A stretch of DNA of 35,151 nt from Dechloromonas sp. UBA6271 (GCA_002440665.1 DJUX01000003.1:63675-98825), one strand, 5' to 3'; shown: positions 1-8,781, counted from the first letter of the stretch. Notes: generated by a model not told the origin, from the sequence alone. A program made the numbers and translations.

Positions 1-114
1 CGCATGCCGGGCCACATGAACGTGCTGCTGGCCGAAGCCGGGGTGCCGTACGACAAGATCTTCGACCTCGAGGAAATCAACGGCGAGTTCGCGCAGGCGG
101 ATGCGGCGCTGATC
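1..114 (+). pseudogene. pntB: NAD(P) transhydrogenase beta subunit, C-terminal part, truncated
   Basis: The first 38 codons read as the NADP-binding domain III of PntB, the membrane subunit of proton-translocating transhydrogenase, including the characteristic stretch around MPGHMNVLLAEAGVPYD and the acidic segment LEEINGEFAQAD. The gene enters from the left edge. In intact PntB this segment is followed by a VLVIGANDxVNPAA motif and about 50 further residues. Here homology stops after ADAAL, and the frame runs into unrelated sequence upstream of the next gene. The 3' end therefore appears deleted. No match to the missing part was seen in the other two frames. Assembly error is the alternative. 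Confidence 0.75.
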
Positions 115-190
115 TTTTGGGTGAAAATCAAGAAAAGGCTGACGGCAAGTAAAATGTCGGCCCCGAAACCATTCCCGCAATGGAACCGCC

Positions 191-1504
191 ATGTATCGTT
201 GTTTACCCCTGTTGGCGCTTTTCCCCGCCGCCGCCTTTGCCGCCGGCAACCTGCCGACTGTCGGCGGCATCCCGGTCGACTTCATCCTCTTCGCGCTGAC
301 CCTGCTCGGCGTCGCGCTGTTCCATCATGCGACCCTCTACGTCGCGCTCGCCGGCCTGTTCTCCATCAGTCTGTACAAGATCATCTTCACCGGCTTCGCG
401 ACCGGCCCCGGCGTCGCCGGCTTCGTCGGCCACCTCGGCCATGAGTGGGTGACCATCGCCAACCTGTTCTGCCTGCTCACCGGTTTCGCGCTGCTCGCCC
501 GCCATTTCGAGAAGAGCCATGTGCCGGTCATCCTGCCAAAGTATCTGCCGGACGACTGGAAGGGCGGCTTCGTCATGCTGGTCATGGTCTTCGTGATTTC
601 CAGCTTCCTCGACAACATCGCCGCCGCCCTGATCGGCGGCGCCATGGCCCACCAGTTGTTCAAGGGCAAGGTGCATATCGGCTACCTGGCGGCCATCGTC
701 GCCGTCTCGAACGCCGGCGGTTCCGGTTCGGTGGTTGGCGACACGACGACGACGATGATGTGGATCGACGGCATCAGCCCGGCCAGCGTCTTCCACGCCT
801 ACGTCGCGGCCGGCGTCGCGTTGCTGATCATCGGCTACTTCGGCGCCAGGCAGCAGCACGCCTATTCACCGATCCTCAAGAACGCCCACGCCCACACGCG
901 TGTCGACTGGGGCCGGATCTTCATCGTCGCGACCATGCTGGTTTTCGCCGTCGCCACCAACATCGCCATCAACGTCAGGTTTCCGGCGCTGGCCGATCAC
1001 TTCCCGTTCATCGGCGTCGCCGTGTGGGCCGCCATCATCCTGACCATTCCGGTTCGCCGCCACGACTGGGAAGTGCTGCCGGAAACCGTCAAGGGTTCGA
1101 TTTTTCTGCTCTCGCTGGTGCTCTGCGCCTCGATGATGCCGGTCGAGGAGTTGCCGGCGGCTTCCTGGCAGAGCGCGCTGACGCTGGGCTTCGTCTCGGC
1201 GGTCTTCGACAACATCCCGCTGACCGCGCTGGCGCTGCGCCAGGGTGGCTTCGACTGGGGCTTCCTCGCCTATGCCGTCGGCTTCGGCGGTTCAATGCTG
1301 TGGTTTGGCTCGTCGGCCGGCGTCGCCCTCGCCAGCATGTACCCGGAAGCTCGTTCGGCCGTGCAGTGGCTGAAGCATGGCTGGCACGTTGCGCTCGCTT
1401 ATGTCGTCGGCTTCTTCTTCATGCTGGCCGTGCTCGGCTGGCACCCGAAGCCGCCGCACAAGGCCGTTGCCGCGCCGGTCGCTAGCGAAGCGGTAGCTCG
1501 CTGA
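191..1504 (+). CDS. ArsB/NhaD-superfamily permease (putative Na+/H+ antiporter)
   Basis: This 437-residue polytopic inner-membrane protein has about 12 hydrophobic segments and a cleavable-looking N-terminus (residues 1-18). It belongs to the ion transporter superfamily that includes NhaD, ArsB and CitMHS. Two inverted halves each carry a DN pair in a membrane segment (SSFLDNIAAA, residues 138-146, and VFDNIPLTA, residues 338-346), and GDTTTTMMW occurs at 183-191. Paired Asp-Asn motifs and the GDxTTTMMW signature fit NhaD-type cation/proton antiport better than arsenite export, but substrate is inferred only. The start is uncertain because no strong ribosome binding site is visible. A strong terminator follows, so it is probably monocistronic. 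Confidence 0.8.
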   Translation: MYRCLPLLALFPAAAFAAGNLPTVGGIPVDFILFALTLLGVALFHHATLYVALAGLFSISLYKIIFTGFATGPGVAGFVGHLGHEWVTIANLFCLLTGFALLARHFEKSHVPVILPKYLPDDWKGGFVMLVMVFVISSFLDNIAAALIGGAMAHQLFKGKVHIGYLAAIVAVSNAGGSGSVVGDTTTTMMWIDGISPASVFHAYVAAGVALLIIGYFGARQQHAYSPILKNAHAHTRVDWGRIFIVATMLVFAVATNIAINVRFPALADHFPFIGVAVWAAIILTIPVRRHDWEVLPETVKGSIFLLSLVLCASMMPVEELPAASWQSALTLGFVSAVFDNIPLTALALRQGGFDWGFLAYAVGFGGSMLWFGSSAGVALASMYPEARSAVQWLKHGWHVALAYVVGFFFMLAVLGWHPKPPHKAVAAPVASEAVAR

Positions 1505-1549
1505 CCAATAAATTGAAAATTCTGGCCGTGTATTCGGCCTGATACGGTC

Positions 1550-1590
1550 AACGCCGTCCGCCAAGCAAAAAGGCGGGCGGCGTTTTATTT
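1550..1590 (+). terminator. Rho-independent terminator of the permease gene
   Basis: A 13-bp stem (1550-1562 with 1572-1584, one G-T pair) encloses a 9-nt A-rich loop and is followed by TTATTTT. It separates the permease from the sensor kinase. Confidence 0.85.
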
Positions 1591-1689
1591 TGGTAGCCCA
1601 TTTTTTACGGCGCTTTTATATCGCATCCTCTAGCATCCTGAAAATTCAGATTTGGGGTGCTCCGTGAAGACTGTGGCAGAGAGGAAGAC

Positions 1690-3192
1690 GTGTTCTTCTC
1701 GCGTTTGATTGGCAAACGACTATCCATCAAGGGATATGTTGTTGCGGCGTTCTACATCCTGGCCGGAACCCTGCTGACCGCGCCATTGCACGACGTGCTC
1801 GATCTTTCGAATGTGGCGCTGCTCTATGTCCTCGCTGTCGTCTTGACCGGGGTGCGCTACGGTCGAGGAGTGGCCATTTTTGCGGCGCTCTTCGGCTCCC
1901 TTGTCTTTGCCTACGTCTTCGTGCCGCCACATTTCTCGCTGGCCATTACGGAAGTTCAGTATCTCCTGTCGGCGGTCATCATGCTGGTTGTGGCGCTGCT
2001 GGTCGGCCACGTTACGGCCAATCTTCGTACGCATACCGAAGTGGTCGAAGCGCAGGCTGCCCGGAACAAGGCGCTTTATGAGTTTGCCAGGCAACTGACT
2101 GCAACGCGCTCCAGCGAGGCCGTCATCGATACCAGCCTGCGCTTTCTCGAGCGCAGCTTTGCGGCCAGACAGGTGCATTTTGTCGAGCCGGAACACTTTG
2201 ATTCCGCCGCCAATGCTTTGGCGGACATCGCGTTGATCAAGGCCAGTCTGGAGCGCAAGCAACTGCTGACCCGGCCGACCGATGTCCCGGCCATCGTCGT
2301 TGCAGTACTTCCACTGCTGCCTGCCGAATCCGGCCATGGTGTCATTTGCCTTCAGGTCGATGGCAGCCAGCTGGAAACCCAGGCGCAGCGCGAACTCCTG
2401 GAAACGGTCGGTTCTCTGGTCGCCGTTGCGCTGGAAAGGACGCATTACGCCGAGGTGGCGCAGGCCGTTGAACTGCGCCATGCCGGCGAGAGTCTGCGCA
2501 ACACCATTCTTTCCTCCTTGTCGCATGACATCCGTACGCCGCTCACCGCCCTGGTCGGCACAGCGGATACCTTGATGCTGGCAACGACGCTGTCGCCCGA
2601 AAAGCAACACGCCCTGTTATACGGCTTGCGCGAGCAGGCGCAGTCCATCAACCAGTTCGTCAACAATCTGCTCGACATGGCGCGGCTGCAATCCGGTAAC
2701 GTTGAATTGAACCTGGCTTGGCAACCGATAGAAGAAGTTGTCGGGGCAACGCTGCAACAGGTCAAGTCCATCGCCGATACCCGTGAAATTGGCCTCGCCA
2801 TTGCCCCGGGCCTGCCGCCGGTGATGATCGATGCGGTGCTGATCGAGCGGGCGTTGTGGAATCTTCTTGAAAACGCAATCAAGTATTCCCCTGGAGATAG
2901 CCCTGTCGAACTCAACATCAGGCAACTCGGCGAGGAAATCGATATCGCGGTTTGCGACCGCGGCGAGGGGCTGCCGACCGAAGATGTGGAAGCGCTGTTC
3001 GGACTCTTTCAGCGGGGACATGCCGAATCCAGTATTCCCGGGGCTGGCCTCGGGTTGGCTATTGTCAAGGGTATTGCCGAGGCGCACCAGGGCCGGCTGT
3101 CGGCAACCCGGCGGGAAGGAGGCGGCAGTTGCTTCCATATCACCCTGCCACTCGGCAAGACGCCTTGCCTCGGCCTGGAGGAGGACGCATGA
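1690..3192 (+). CDS. kdpD: KdpD-like sensor histidine kinase lacking the KdpD/USP input domains
   Basis: A 500-residue membrane histidine kinase. Residues about 15-120 form the four-helix DUF4118 membrane domain of KdpD, about 130-250 a GAF-like region, about 268-335 the dimerisation domain with phospho-acceptor His279 in SHDIRTPLT, and about 380-490 the ATPase domain with N-box LLENAIKYSP and G-boxes DRGEGLP and GAGLGLAIVKG. Classical KdpD has about 900 residues. The cytoplasmic KdpD and USP-like sensor domains at the N-terminus are missing, so it cannot sense potassium in the usual way. I chose GTG at 1690 because AGAGGAAG sits just upstream; an in-frame GTG at 1657 has a poor site. Its stop overlaps the regulator start by 4 bp. 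No kdpFABC genes are in the window. Confidence 0.85.
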   Translation: MFFSRLIGKRLSIKGYVVAAFYILAGTLLTAPLHDVLDLSNVALLYVLAVVLTGVRYGRGVAIFAALFGSLVFAYVFVPPHFSLAITEVQYLLSAVIMLVVALLVGHVTANLRTHTEVVEAQAARNKALYEFARQLTATRSSEAVIDTSLRFLERSFAARQVHFVEPEHFDSAANALADIALIKASLERKQLLTRPTDVPAIVVAVLPLLPAESGHGVICLQVDGSQLETQAQRELLETVGSLVAVALERTHYAEVAQAVELRHAGESLRNTILSSLSHDIRTPLTALVGTADTLMLATTLSPEKQHALLYGLREQAQSINQFVNNLLDMARLQSGNVELNLAWQPIEEVVGATLQQVKSIADTREIGLAIAPGLPPVMIDAVLIERALWNLLENAIKYSPGDSPVELNIRQLGEEIDIAVCDRGEGLPTEDVEALFGLFQRGHAESSIPGAGLGLAIVKGIAEAHQGRLSATRREGGGSCFHITLPLGKTPCLGLEEDA

Positions 3193-3890
3193 CGGAGCCG
3201 GAACGTATCCTATTGATTGAAGACGACAAGCGGATTCGCGAGTTCGTCTCCTCGGCGCTGGAGGCGGAGGGCTATCGGGTCTTCGAGGCCGGTAGCGCCG
3301 CCTGGGGCGCCACCGAGGCCGCAAAACACAAACCGCATCTGGTCATGCTCGATCTGGGCTTGCCCGATCGTGATGGCACCGAGTTCATCCGTGATTTTCG
3401 TGGCTGGTCTTCGGTGCCAATCTTGATCATCTCGGCCCGGACCGAAGAAAAAGGCAAGGTCGAAGCGCTCGATGCCGGTGCCGATGATTATCTGACCAAG
3501 CCGTTTGGCGTGCCCGAGTTGCTGGCCCGCGTACGCGCCTTGCTGCGCCGCGCACCAGCACAGCGGCTCGACAGCAATCCGATCATTCGCTTTGGCGATT
3601 TCACCATCGACTGCGTTAGCCGCACGGTGAGCAGAAATGGTGAGCCGATCAAGCTTTCACAGATCGAGTATCGCCTGCTGCTGGCGATGGCCGGCAACCC
3701 CGGCCGGGTTTTGACCCATCGCCAGCTACTGATCCAGGTCTGGGGCGGACAAGCCGCTGGCAACCACGAATACCTGCGCGTTTATGTCGGCCATCTGCGC
3801 CAGAAAATCGAAATGAATCCAGCGCAGCCGCGCCATATCCAGACCGAAATTGGCATTGGCTACCGCTTCAACCCTGATTTCAACCTTTAA
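3189..3890 (+). CDS. kdpE: KdpE-like OmpR-family response regulator
   Basis: A 233-residue cytoplasmic DNA-binding regulator. The receiver domain (about 1-120) has the acidic pair E11/D12, phospho-acceptor Asp55 in VMLDLGLPD, Ser82 and Lys104 in YLTKPFG. The winged-helix output domain (about 135-230) includes LSQIEYRLL, GRVLTHRQLL and the terminal IGIGYRF. Overall it resembles KdpE. It is translationally coupled to the kinase by an ATGA overlap. The next gene, fixA, starts only 18 bp after its stop with no visible promoter between, so transcription may run into the fix operon. The actual target genes are unknown. Confidence 0.9.
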   Translation: MTEPERILLIEDDKRIREFVSSALEAEGYRVFEAGSAAWGATEAAKHKPHLVMLDLGLPDRDGTEFIRDFRGWSSVPILIISARTEEKGKVEALDAGADDYLTKPFGVPELLARVRALLRRAPAQRLDSNPIIRFGDFTIDCVSRTVSRNGEPIKLSQIEYRLLLAMAGNPGRVLTHRQLLIQVWGGQAAGNHEYLRVYVGHLRQKIEMNPAQPRHIQTEIGIGYRFNPDFNL

Positions 3891-3908
3891 CCCGAGCTAG
3901 CGAACACC

Positions 3909-4769
3909 ATGCACATCGTTGTCTGCATCAAGCAGGTACCAGACAGCACCCATATCCGGGTGCATCCGGTGACCAATACCATCATGCGCCAGGGGGTGCC
4001 GGCGATCATCAACCCATACGATCTGTTTGCCATCGAAGAGGCCTTGCGCCTCAAGGATCGACTTGGTTGCACGGTAACGGTCATCACCATGGGGCCGCCG
4101 CAGGCCGAACCCGCCTTGCGCAAGGCACTCTCTTTAGGTTGTGACGATGCCGTGCTGGTTACCGACAAGATTTTTTCCGGCGCCGACACCCTGGCCACCT
4201 CGTACGTGCTGGCCTCGGCAATCCGCATGCTGCATAAGGAAACACCGGTCGACATCGTCTTCACCGGCAAGCAAACCATCGATGGCGATACCGCCCAGGT
4301 TGGCCCCGGCATCGCCAAGCGTCTGGATATGGAATTGCTGACCTACGTCTCACGCATCAGTCAGGTCGATCTGGCCACGCGCCGCATCATCGTCGAACGG
4401 CGTGCCGAAGGCGGCGTGCAAGTGCTGGAAACCCGCCTGCCAGCGCTGATCACCATGCTTGAGGGCAGCAACGAACTGCGCTTTGCCTCGACGCCCAACA
4501 TGTTCCGTGCTGCCCGTGCCACCGTGCGCCTGTGGGACCGTACTTCGGCGGGTATCGAGGATATCAAGCTGGTCGGCCTGAAGGGTAGTCCAACCGTGGT
4601 CAGCCGCGTCTTCGGTCCGACGCCGCGTGCGGAAAAAGCCAAACAGATTCCATTCGACCCGGCCGCTCCGGACGCAGCTGCGGCAGCGCTGCTCGAACAA
4701 ATCCTGGCGGAATCACCCAGAGTTCAGGAAGAACTCGCTCACCGTCGTCAGCCCGGCGTCCGAGACTGA
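3909..4769 (+). CDS. fixA: FixA, electron transfer flavoprotein beta-type subunit
   Basis: This 286-residue soluble protein begins with the ETF-beta signature MHIVVCIKQVPDS and contains the nucleotide-binding region TVITMGPPQAEPALRKALSLGCDDAVLV and the motif FTGKQTIDGDTAQVGP. FixA pairs with FixB. The FixABCX complex is known to bifurcate electrons from NADH, sending one to quinone and one to a low-potential ferredoxin or flavodoxin that feeds nitrogenase. Length and motifs are complete. The gene is first in fixABCX, with 12 bp to fixB. Its ribosome binding site is weak. General ETF-beta is the alternative, but the FixC/FixX neighbours settle the assignment. Confidence 0.95.
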   Translation: MHIVVCIKQVPDSTHIRVHPVTNTIMRQGVPAIINPYDLFAIEEALRLKDRLGCTVTVITMGPPQAEPALRKALSLGCDDAVLVTDKIFSGADTLATSYVLASAIRMLHKETPVDIVFTGKQTIDGDTAQVGPGIAKRLDMELLTYVSRISQVDLATRRIIVERRAEGGVQVLETRLPALITMLEGSNELRFASTPNMFRAARATVRLWDRTSAGIEDIKLVGLKGSPTVVSRVFGPTPRAEKAKQIPFDPAAPDAAAAALLEQILAESPRVQEELAHRRQPGVRD

Positions 4770-4781
4770 CAGGAGAACAGC

Positions 4782-5873
4782 ATGGCAGAACCTAAAACAG
4801 CAAAACCGATCAAGAAGCGCAAGGTCAAACTCGACGAAAACCTGCTCGCCTACCGTGGCGTCTGGGTTTTCATCGAAAGCGAGCGTGGTCACGTCCATCC
4901 GGTTTCGTGGGAGCTGATGGGGCAGGGGCGGCAACTCGCCGATCAACTTGGCGTCGAGTTGTGTGGCGTCGTGATGGGCGTCCCCGGCCCGACGCTCGAA
5001 GCGCAGTGCGTTTCGGCCTTTCACTACGGTGCGGACCGCTGCTATCGTGTTGCCAGCCCGGTCCTGGCGGACTATCGCAATGTGCCATTCACCAGGGCGT
5101 TGACCGATCTGGTCAACGCCTACAAGCCCGAAATATTTATGCTCGGGGCGACCACGCTGGGTCGTGATCTGGCGGGCTCGGTCGCCACCACGCTTAAAAC
5201 AGGCCTGACGGCCGACTGTACCGAATTGGCGATCGATCCCGAGGATCGTTGTCTGCTCTCCACCCGGCCGACCTTCGGTGGCAGCCTGTTGTGCACGATT
5301 GCCACGCTCAATTACCGTCCGCAAATGGCCACCGTGCGCCATCGCGTGATGCGGATGCCGGTGCCACAGCCCGAGCGTTCTGGCTTGATTGTCGATTTCG
5401 AGCCGGCCCTTGTCGAAACCGACATCATCACCAAGATTCTTGAATTCATCCCCGATGAAATGCGCGACAAGCCGCAGTTGCCCTACGCCGAAATCATCGT
5501 CTCCGGCGGCAAGGGGCTGGGGAAGGGGGAAAACTTCCGTTTGGTCTGGGATCTGGCCAGCGTGCTGGGTGCCGAGGTCGGCGCTTCGCGGGCTGCCATC
5601 CATGCCGGCTGGATAGATGCCGATCGTCAGGTCGGGCAGACCGGGAAAACGGTGCGGCCGGCGCTCTATATCGCAGCGGGCATCTCCGGCGCCATTCAGC
5701 ACCGGGTTGGCATGGAGGGCGCTGATTGCATCATCGCCCTCAACAACGATCCGAATGCGCCTATTTTTGATTTCGCCCACTACGCCATTGTCGGTGACTG
5801 TACCCAGATCCTGCCAGCGCTGACCCGTACCTTCGGAGCCTATCTGGGCAAGACGCAAAAGGAGGCCGCATGA
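4782..5873 (+). CDS. fixB: FixB, electron transfer flavoprotein alpha-type subunit
   Basis: A 363-residue soluble partner of FixA. A Lys-rich N-terminal tail (residues 1-20) precedes the ETF-alpha N-terminal domain. The FAD-binding C-terminal domain carries IVSGGKGLGKGENF, ALYIAAGISGAIQHRVGM and the CIIALNNDPNAPIFDFAHYAIVGD region, split here as residues about 310-345. All FAD-contact motifs of the family look intact. A good AGGAG site lies just before the ATG, and the stop overlaps the fixC start as ATGA, indicating translational coupling. Confidence 0.95.
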   Translation: MAEPKTAKPIKKRKVKLDENLLAYRGVWVFIESERGHVHPVSWELMGQGRQLADQLGVELCGVVMGVPGPTLEAQCVSAFHYGADRCYRVASPVLADYRNVPFTRALTDLVNAYKPEIFMLGATTLGRDLAGSVATTLKTGLTADCTELAIDPEDRCLLSTRPTFGGSLLCTIATLNYRPQMATVRHRVMRMPVPQPERSGLIVDFEPALVETDIITKILEFIPDEMRDKPQLPYAEIIVSGGKGLGKGENFRLVWDLASVLGAEVGASRAAIHAGWIDADRQVGQTGKTVRPALYIAAGISGAIQHRVGMEGADCIIALNNDPNAPIFDFAHYAIVGDCTQILPALTRTFGAYLGKTQKEAA

Positions 5874-7171
5874 GCGAAAAATTCGATGTCATCGTGGTCG
5901 GTGCCGGGCCATCCGGCAACGCGGCCGCCTACACGCTGGCCAAAGCCGGGCTGAAGGTCCTGCAGCTGGAGCGTGGCGAATATCCCGGTTCCAAGAATGT
6001 GCAGGGCGCGATTCTTTACGCCGATGCGCTGGAGCGCATCATTCCCGACTTCCGTGACTCCGCACCGCTGGAGCGCCACGTTATCGAGCAGCGCATGTGG
6101 GTGATGGACGAGCGCTCCTTTGTCGGAGGCCATTACCGCTCCGAGGATTTCAACAAGGAGCCCTACAACCGCTACACCATCATCCGTGCCCGCTTCGACA
6201 AGTGGTTTTCAGATCAGGTACAGAAGGCGGGCGCCCTGGTCATTTGCGAAATGACGGTCAAGGCGCTGCTGCGTAATGAACAGGGACATGTCATCGGCGT
6301 CGAGGTCGAGCGCGAGGATGGCAAGATTTACGCCGATGCGGTGATTCTCGCCGACGGGGTGAATTCGCTGGTCGCGACGCAAGGCGGGCTACGTCAGGAC
6401 ATTCAGGCAAGCAACGTGGCCCTGGCGGTCAAGGAAATGATTTTCCTGCCGAGGGAAACCGTCGAAGCCCGCTTCAACCTGAGCGGTCAGGCTGGCGTGG
6501 TCATTGAACTGATGGGCAGCATTTCGGAAGGCATGGTCGGTACGGGATTTCTCTATACCAACAAGGATTCGCTGGCCATCGGTATCGGCTGCATGTTGTC
6601 CGACATGAAGGCACAGCGCACGACGCCGACCGAGTTGCTTGAACGCATGAAGGCGCATCCGGCGATCGCGCCGCTGATCGCCGGCGGTGAAACCCGCGAA
6701 TATGCGGCGCACCTGATTCCCGAGGGTGGTTACAAGGCGTTGCCGCAGTTGTACGGCGACGGCTGGCTGATGGTTGGCGACTCCGCCGGCTTCGTCAATG
6801 CGGTGCACCGCGAGGGTTCCAATCTGGCGATGACCACCGGTCGCCTCGCCGCTGAAACGCTGATCGAGCTATTTCAGAACGGCAACGAACCGAGTGCCGC
6901 CAATCTGGCTCGCTACAAGGCCAAACTGGACGATAGTTTCGTCATGAAGGACTTGAAAAAGTACCGGAACATCACGGACACGCTCGACAAGCAGCGGCAG
7001 TTCATCGGCGACTACCCGAACTTGCTCAACCAGGCCGCGCACACCTTCCTGACAGTCGATGGCCAGGACAAGCAGAGCAAGGAAAAGGAAATCATGGCTG
7101 CCTTCCGCGAACGCCGCTCACTTTTTGGCCTGCTCGGCGATGCCTATCGCCTGTGGCGCGCTACCCGGTAG
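5870..7171 (+). CDS. fixC: FixC, flavoprotein-quinone oxidoreductase
   Basis: A 433-residue FAD-dependent oxidoreductase related to ETF-ubiquinone oxidoreductase. The N-terminal dinucleotide fold IVVGAGPSGNAAA (residues about 8-20) ends in the acidic LQLERGEYPG. A second FAD motif, GWLMVGDSAGFVNAVHREGSNLAM, lies around residues 298-322. In the FixABCX complex it receives the high-potential electron from FixAB and passes it to the quinone pool via the FixX iron-sulfur centre. The protein is full length with no lesion. The stop is 9 bp before fixX, which has a GGAGAAG ribosome site. Confidence 0.95.
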   Translation: MSEKFDVIVVGAGPSGNAAAYTLAKAGLKVLQLERGEYPGSKNVQGAILYADALERIIPDFRDSAPLERHVIEQRMWVMDERSFVGGHYRSEDFNKEPYNRYTIIRARFDKWFSDQVQKAGALVICEMTVKALLRNEQGHVIGVEVEREDGKIYADAVILADGVNSLVATQGGLRQDIQASNVALAVKEMIFLPRETVEARFNLSGQAGVVIELMGSISEGMVGTGFLYTNKDSLAIGIGCMLSDMKAQRTTPTELLERMKAHPAIAPLIAGGETREYAAHLIPEGGYKALPQLYGDGWLMVGDSAGFVNAVHREGSNLAMTTGRLAAETLIELFQNGNEPSAANLARYKAKLDDSFVMKDLKKYRNITDTLDKQRQFIGDYPNLLNQAAHTFLTVDGQDKQSKEKEIMAAFRERRSLFGLLGDAYRLWRATR

Positions 7172-7180
7172 GAGAAGACG

Positions 7181-7465
7181 ATGATCAAGGTTGAAGAAAA
7201 ACTCTATCAAAACCGCTATCGGGTCGATGCCGGCCTGCCACATATCCGCATCAAGAACGAGGATATCTGCAACAGTCGTTGCCCGACCCAGCAATGTGCC
7301 GTCTGCTGCCCGGCCGGTTGCTGGTCGTTCGAGGCTGGCAAGATCGGGCTGATTACCGACGGCTGCCTGGAGTGCGGCACTTGCCGCGTGGTCTGCGACG
7401 AGTTCAAGAATGTCGACTGGAATTATCCACGCGGCGGCTACGGCATTCTTTTCAAGTTTGGCTAA
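7181..7465 (+). CDS. fixX: FixX, ferredoxin-like iron-sulfur protein
   Basis: A 94-residue ferredoxin-like subunit of the FixABCX complex. Two Cys-rich stretches, CNSRCPTQQCAVCCPAGC and CLECGTCRVVC, provide ligands for [4Fe-4S] binding. FixX is the counterpart of the C-terminal cluster domain of ETF-quinone oxidoreductase and works with FixC. The C-terminal WNYPRGGYGILFKFG is typical of the family. It is the fourth gene of the operon, and the next gene follows after 17 bp, so the ferritin-like protein is probably co-transcribed. Confidence 0.95.
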   Translation: MIKVEEKLYQNRYRVDAGLPHIRIKNEDICNSRCPTQQCAVCCPAGCWSFEAGKIGLITDGCLECGTCRVVCDEFKNVDWNYPRGGYGILFKFG

Positions 7466-7482
7466 CCGGCAAGAGGTTCGTC

Positions 7483-7935
7483 ATGGATAGTGTCAGAGTC
7501 TTTCTTTCTCATGCCATCGCGCTGGAGTCGGCTGCCGCATTGCGCTATGACGATTTGGCTGCGGCCATGGAAACTCAGGGCAGTGTCGAGGTCGCCCGCT
7601 TTTTTGAGGAAATGGCTGGCTACTGCCGATTGCATCTCAAGGAAGCGCAAACCAGAGGTGGTTTCCGTCAACTTCAGCCACCGGACCAGGGATACGAATG
7701 GCGGGCGGGAGAAAGCCCGGAGGAAGCCGGCTGGGAGGGGATTGATGGCTTCATGGATGTTGCGACCGCCCTTGCATTGGCACTGAGCTGTGAGGAAAGC
7801 AGTGAAGCCTACTATCGGCGGATAGCCGACGAATCGGGTGACCCCGTTGTCCGAAAAATGGCGGCGGAATTTGCCGAAGAAGAGGCGGGACATGCGAACG
7901 CATTGCGCCTCCGAATTCAGGCCAGTGCTGAATAA
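7483..7935 (+). CDS. Rubrerythrin/ferritin-like domain protein
   Basis: A 150-residue cytoplasmic four-helix protein. Metal-ligand motifs of ferritin-like di-iron proteins are visible: ALESAAALRYDDLA (residues about 12-25), FFEEMAGYCRLH (about 42-53), CEESSEAYYRRIAD (about 105-118) and AEEEAGHANAL (about 131-141, E-x-x-H type). AAGAGG 8 bp before the ATG supports this start. Position directly after fixX and before a ferredoxin reductase suggests a role with the nitrogenase electron-supply genes, perhaps peroxide/oxygen protection or iron handling. That role is inference. Confidence 0.8.
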   Translation: MDSVRVFLSHAIALESAAALRYDDLAAAMETQGSVEVARFFEEMAGYCRLHLKEAQTRGGFRQLQPPDQGYEWRAGESPEEAGWEGIDGFMDVATALALALSCEESSEAYYRRIADESGDPVVRKMAAEFAEEEAGHANALRLRIQASAE

Positions 7936-8004
7936 AAACAGCCTCGCTAGGTCACACCGAAGGCACTACAACACTATATCTTTCAACCCAATTGAAATAC
8001 GTTC

Positions 8005-8781
8005 ATGAGCGCTTACAGCACCGAAACTGTTCTTTCCGTCCACCACTGGAACGACACTCTCTTTACCTTCCGCACCACACGTAGCCAGAGCCTGCGATTT
8101 ATCAGCGGTCAATTTGTCATGATCGGGCTGGAAGTCGATGGTCGCCCACTGACTCGTGCCTACAGTATTGCCAGCGCCAGCCATGAAGAGCATCTGGAGT
8201 TCTTCAGCATCAAGGTCGAAAACGGTCCCTTGACCTCTCGGCTGCAGCATCTGAAGGCGGGCGATCCGCTTCTCGTCAGCCGCAAGCCGACGGGTACCCT
8301 GGTGTTGCGAGACCTCAAGCCGGGGAAGCGCTTGTTCATGTTTGCAACCGGTACCGGCCTTGCCCCCTTCATGAGCCTGATTCATGAGCCGGAAACCTAT
8401 GAGCGTTTCGAGAAGGTCATCCTGATTCACGGTGTCCGGTGGACCAATGAACTGGCCTATCACGACTACATCGAATACGAGCTTAACGAGCACGAATTCT
8501 TCGGCGACTGGGTGCGCGAGAAGCTGGTCTATTACCCGACCGTCACCCGCGAGCCTTTCCGCAACGAAGGGCGGCTCACCGATCTGATCCATACCGGCAA
8601 GTTTTTCGAGGACATTGGCGAGCCGCCACTTGATCCCGGGCACGACCGGGGAATGATCTGCGGCAGTCCGGCCATGCTGAAAGACACTTCGGCCATGCTC
8701 GATGCTCAAGGCTTGAAGATTTCGCCACACATCGGCGAGATGGGGGACTACGTGATCGAGCGGGCATTCGTCGAGAAATAG
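8005..8781 (+). CDS. fpr: Ferredoxin/flavodoxin-NADP+ reductase
   Basis: A 258-residue flavoenzyme that exchanges electrons between NADP(H) and ferredoxin or flavodoxin. The FAD domain contains RAYSIAS (residues 51-57) and GPLTSRLQHLKAGD. The NADP domain contains GTGLAPFMS (116-124), the segment VILIHGVRW, and CGSPAML near residue 220. The C-terminal YVIERAFVEK matches bacterial subclass I FPR, which ends in a similar VERAFVE-K. It lies 69 bp after the ferritin-like gene. Together with fixABCX it forms a plausible low-potential electron delivery set. Confidence 0.92.
   Translation: MSAYSTETVLSVHHWNDTLFTFRTTRSQSLRFISGQFVMIGLEVDGRPLTRAYSIASASHEEHLEFFSIKVENGPLTSRLQHLKAGDPLLVSRKPTGTLVLRDLKPGKRLFMFATGTGLAPFMSLIHEPETYERFEKVILIHGVRWTNELAYHDYIEYELNEHEFFGDWVREKLVYYPTVTREPFRNEGRLTDLIHTGKFFEDIGEPPLDPGHDRGMICGSPAMLKDTSAMLDAQGLKISPHIGEMGDYVIERAFVEK

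Noticed and set aside
203..859. Minus-strand open frame opposite the NhaD-like permease
   Set aside because: It is composed of repetitive Asp/Glu/Gly/Arg/Gln codons, has no domain, and is antisense to a recognised transporter.
1690..3890. Complete kdp potassium-uptake locus
   Set aside because: No kdpFABC is present and the kinase lacks the KdpD and USP input domains.
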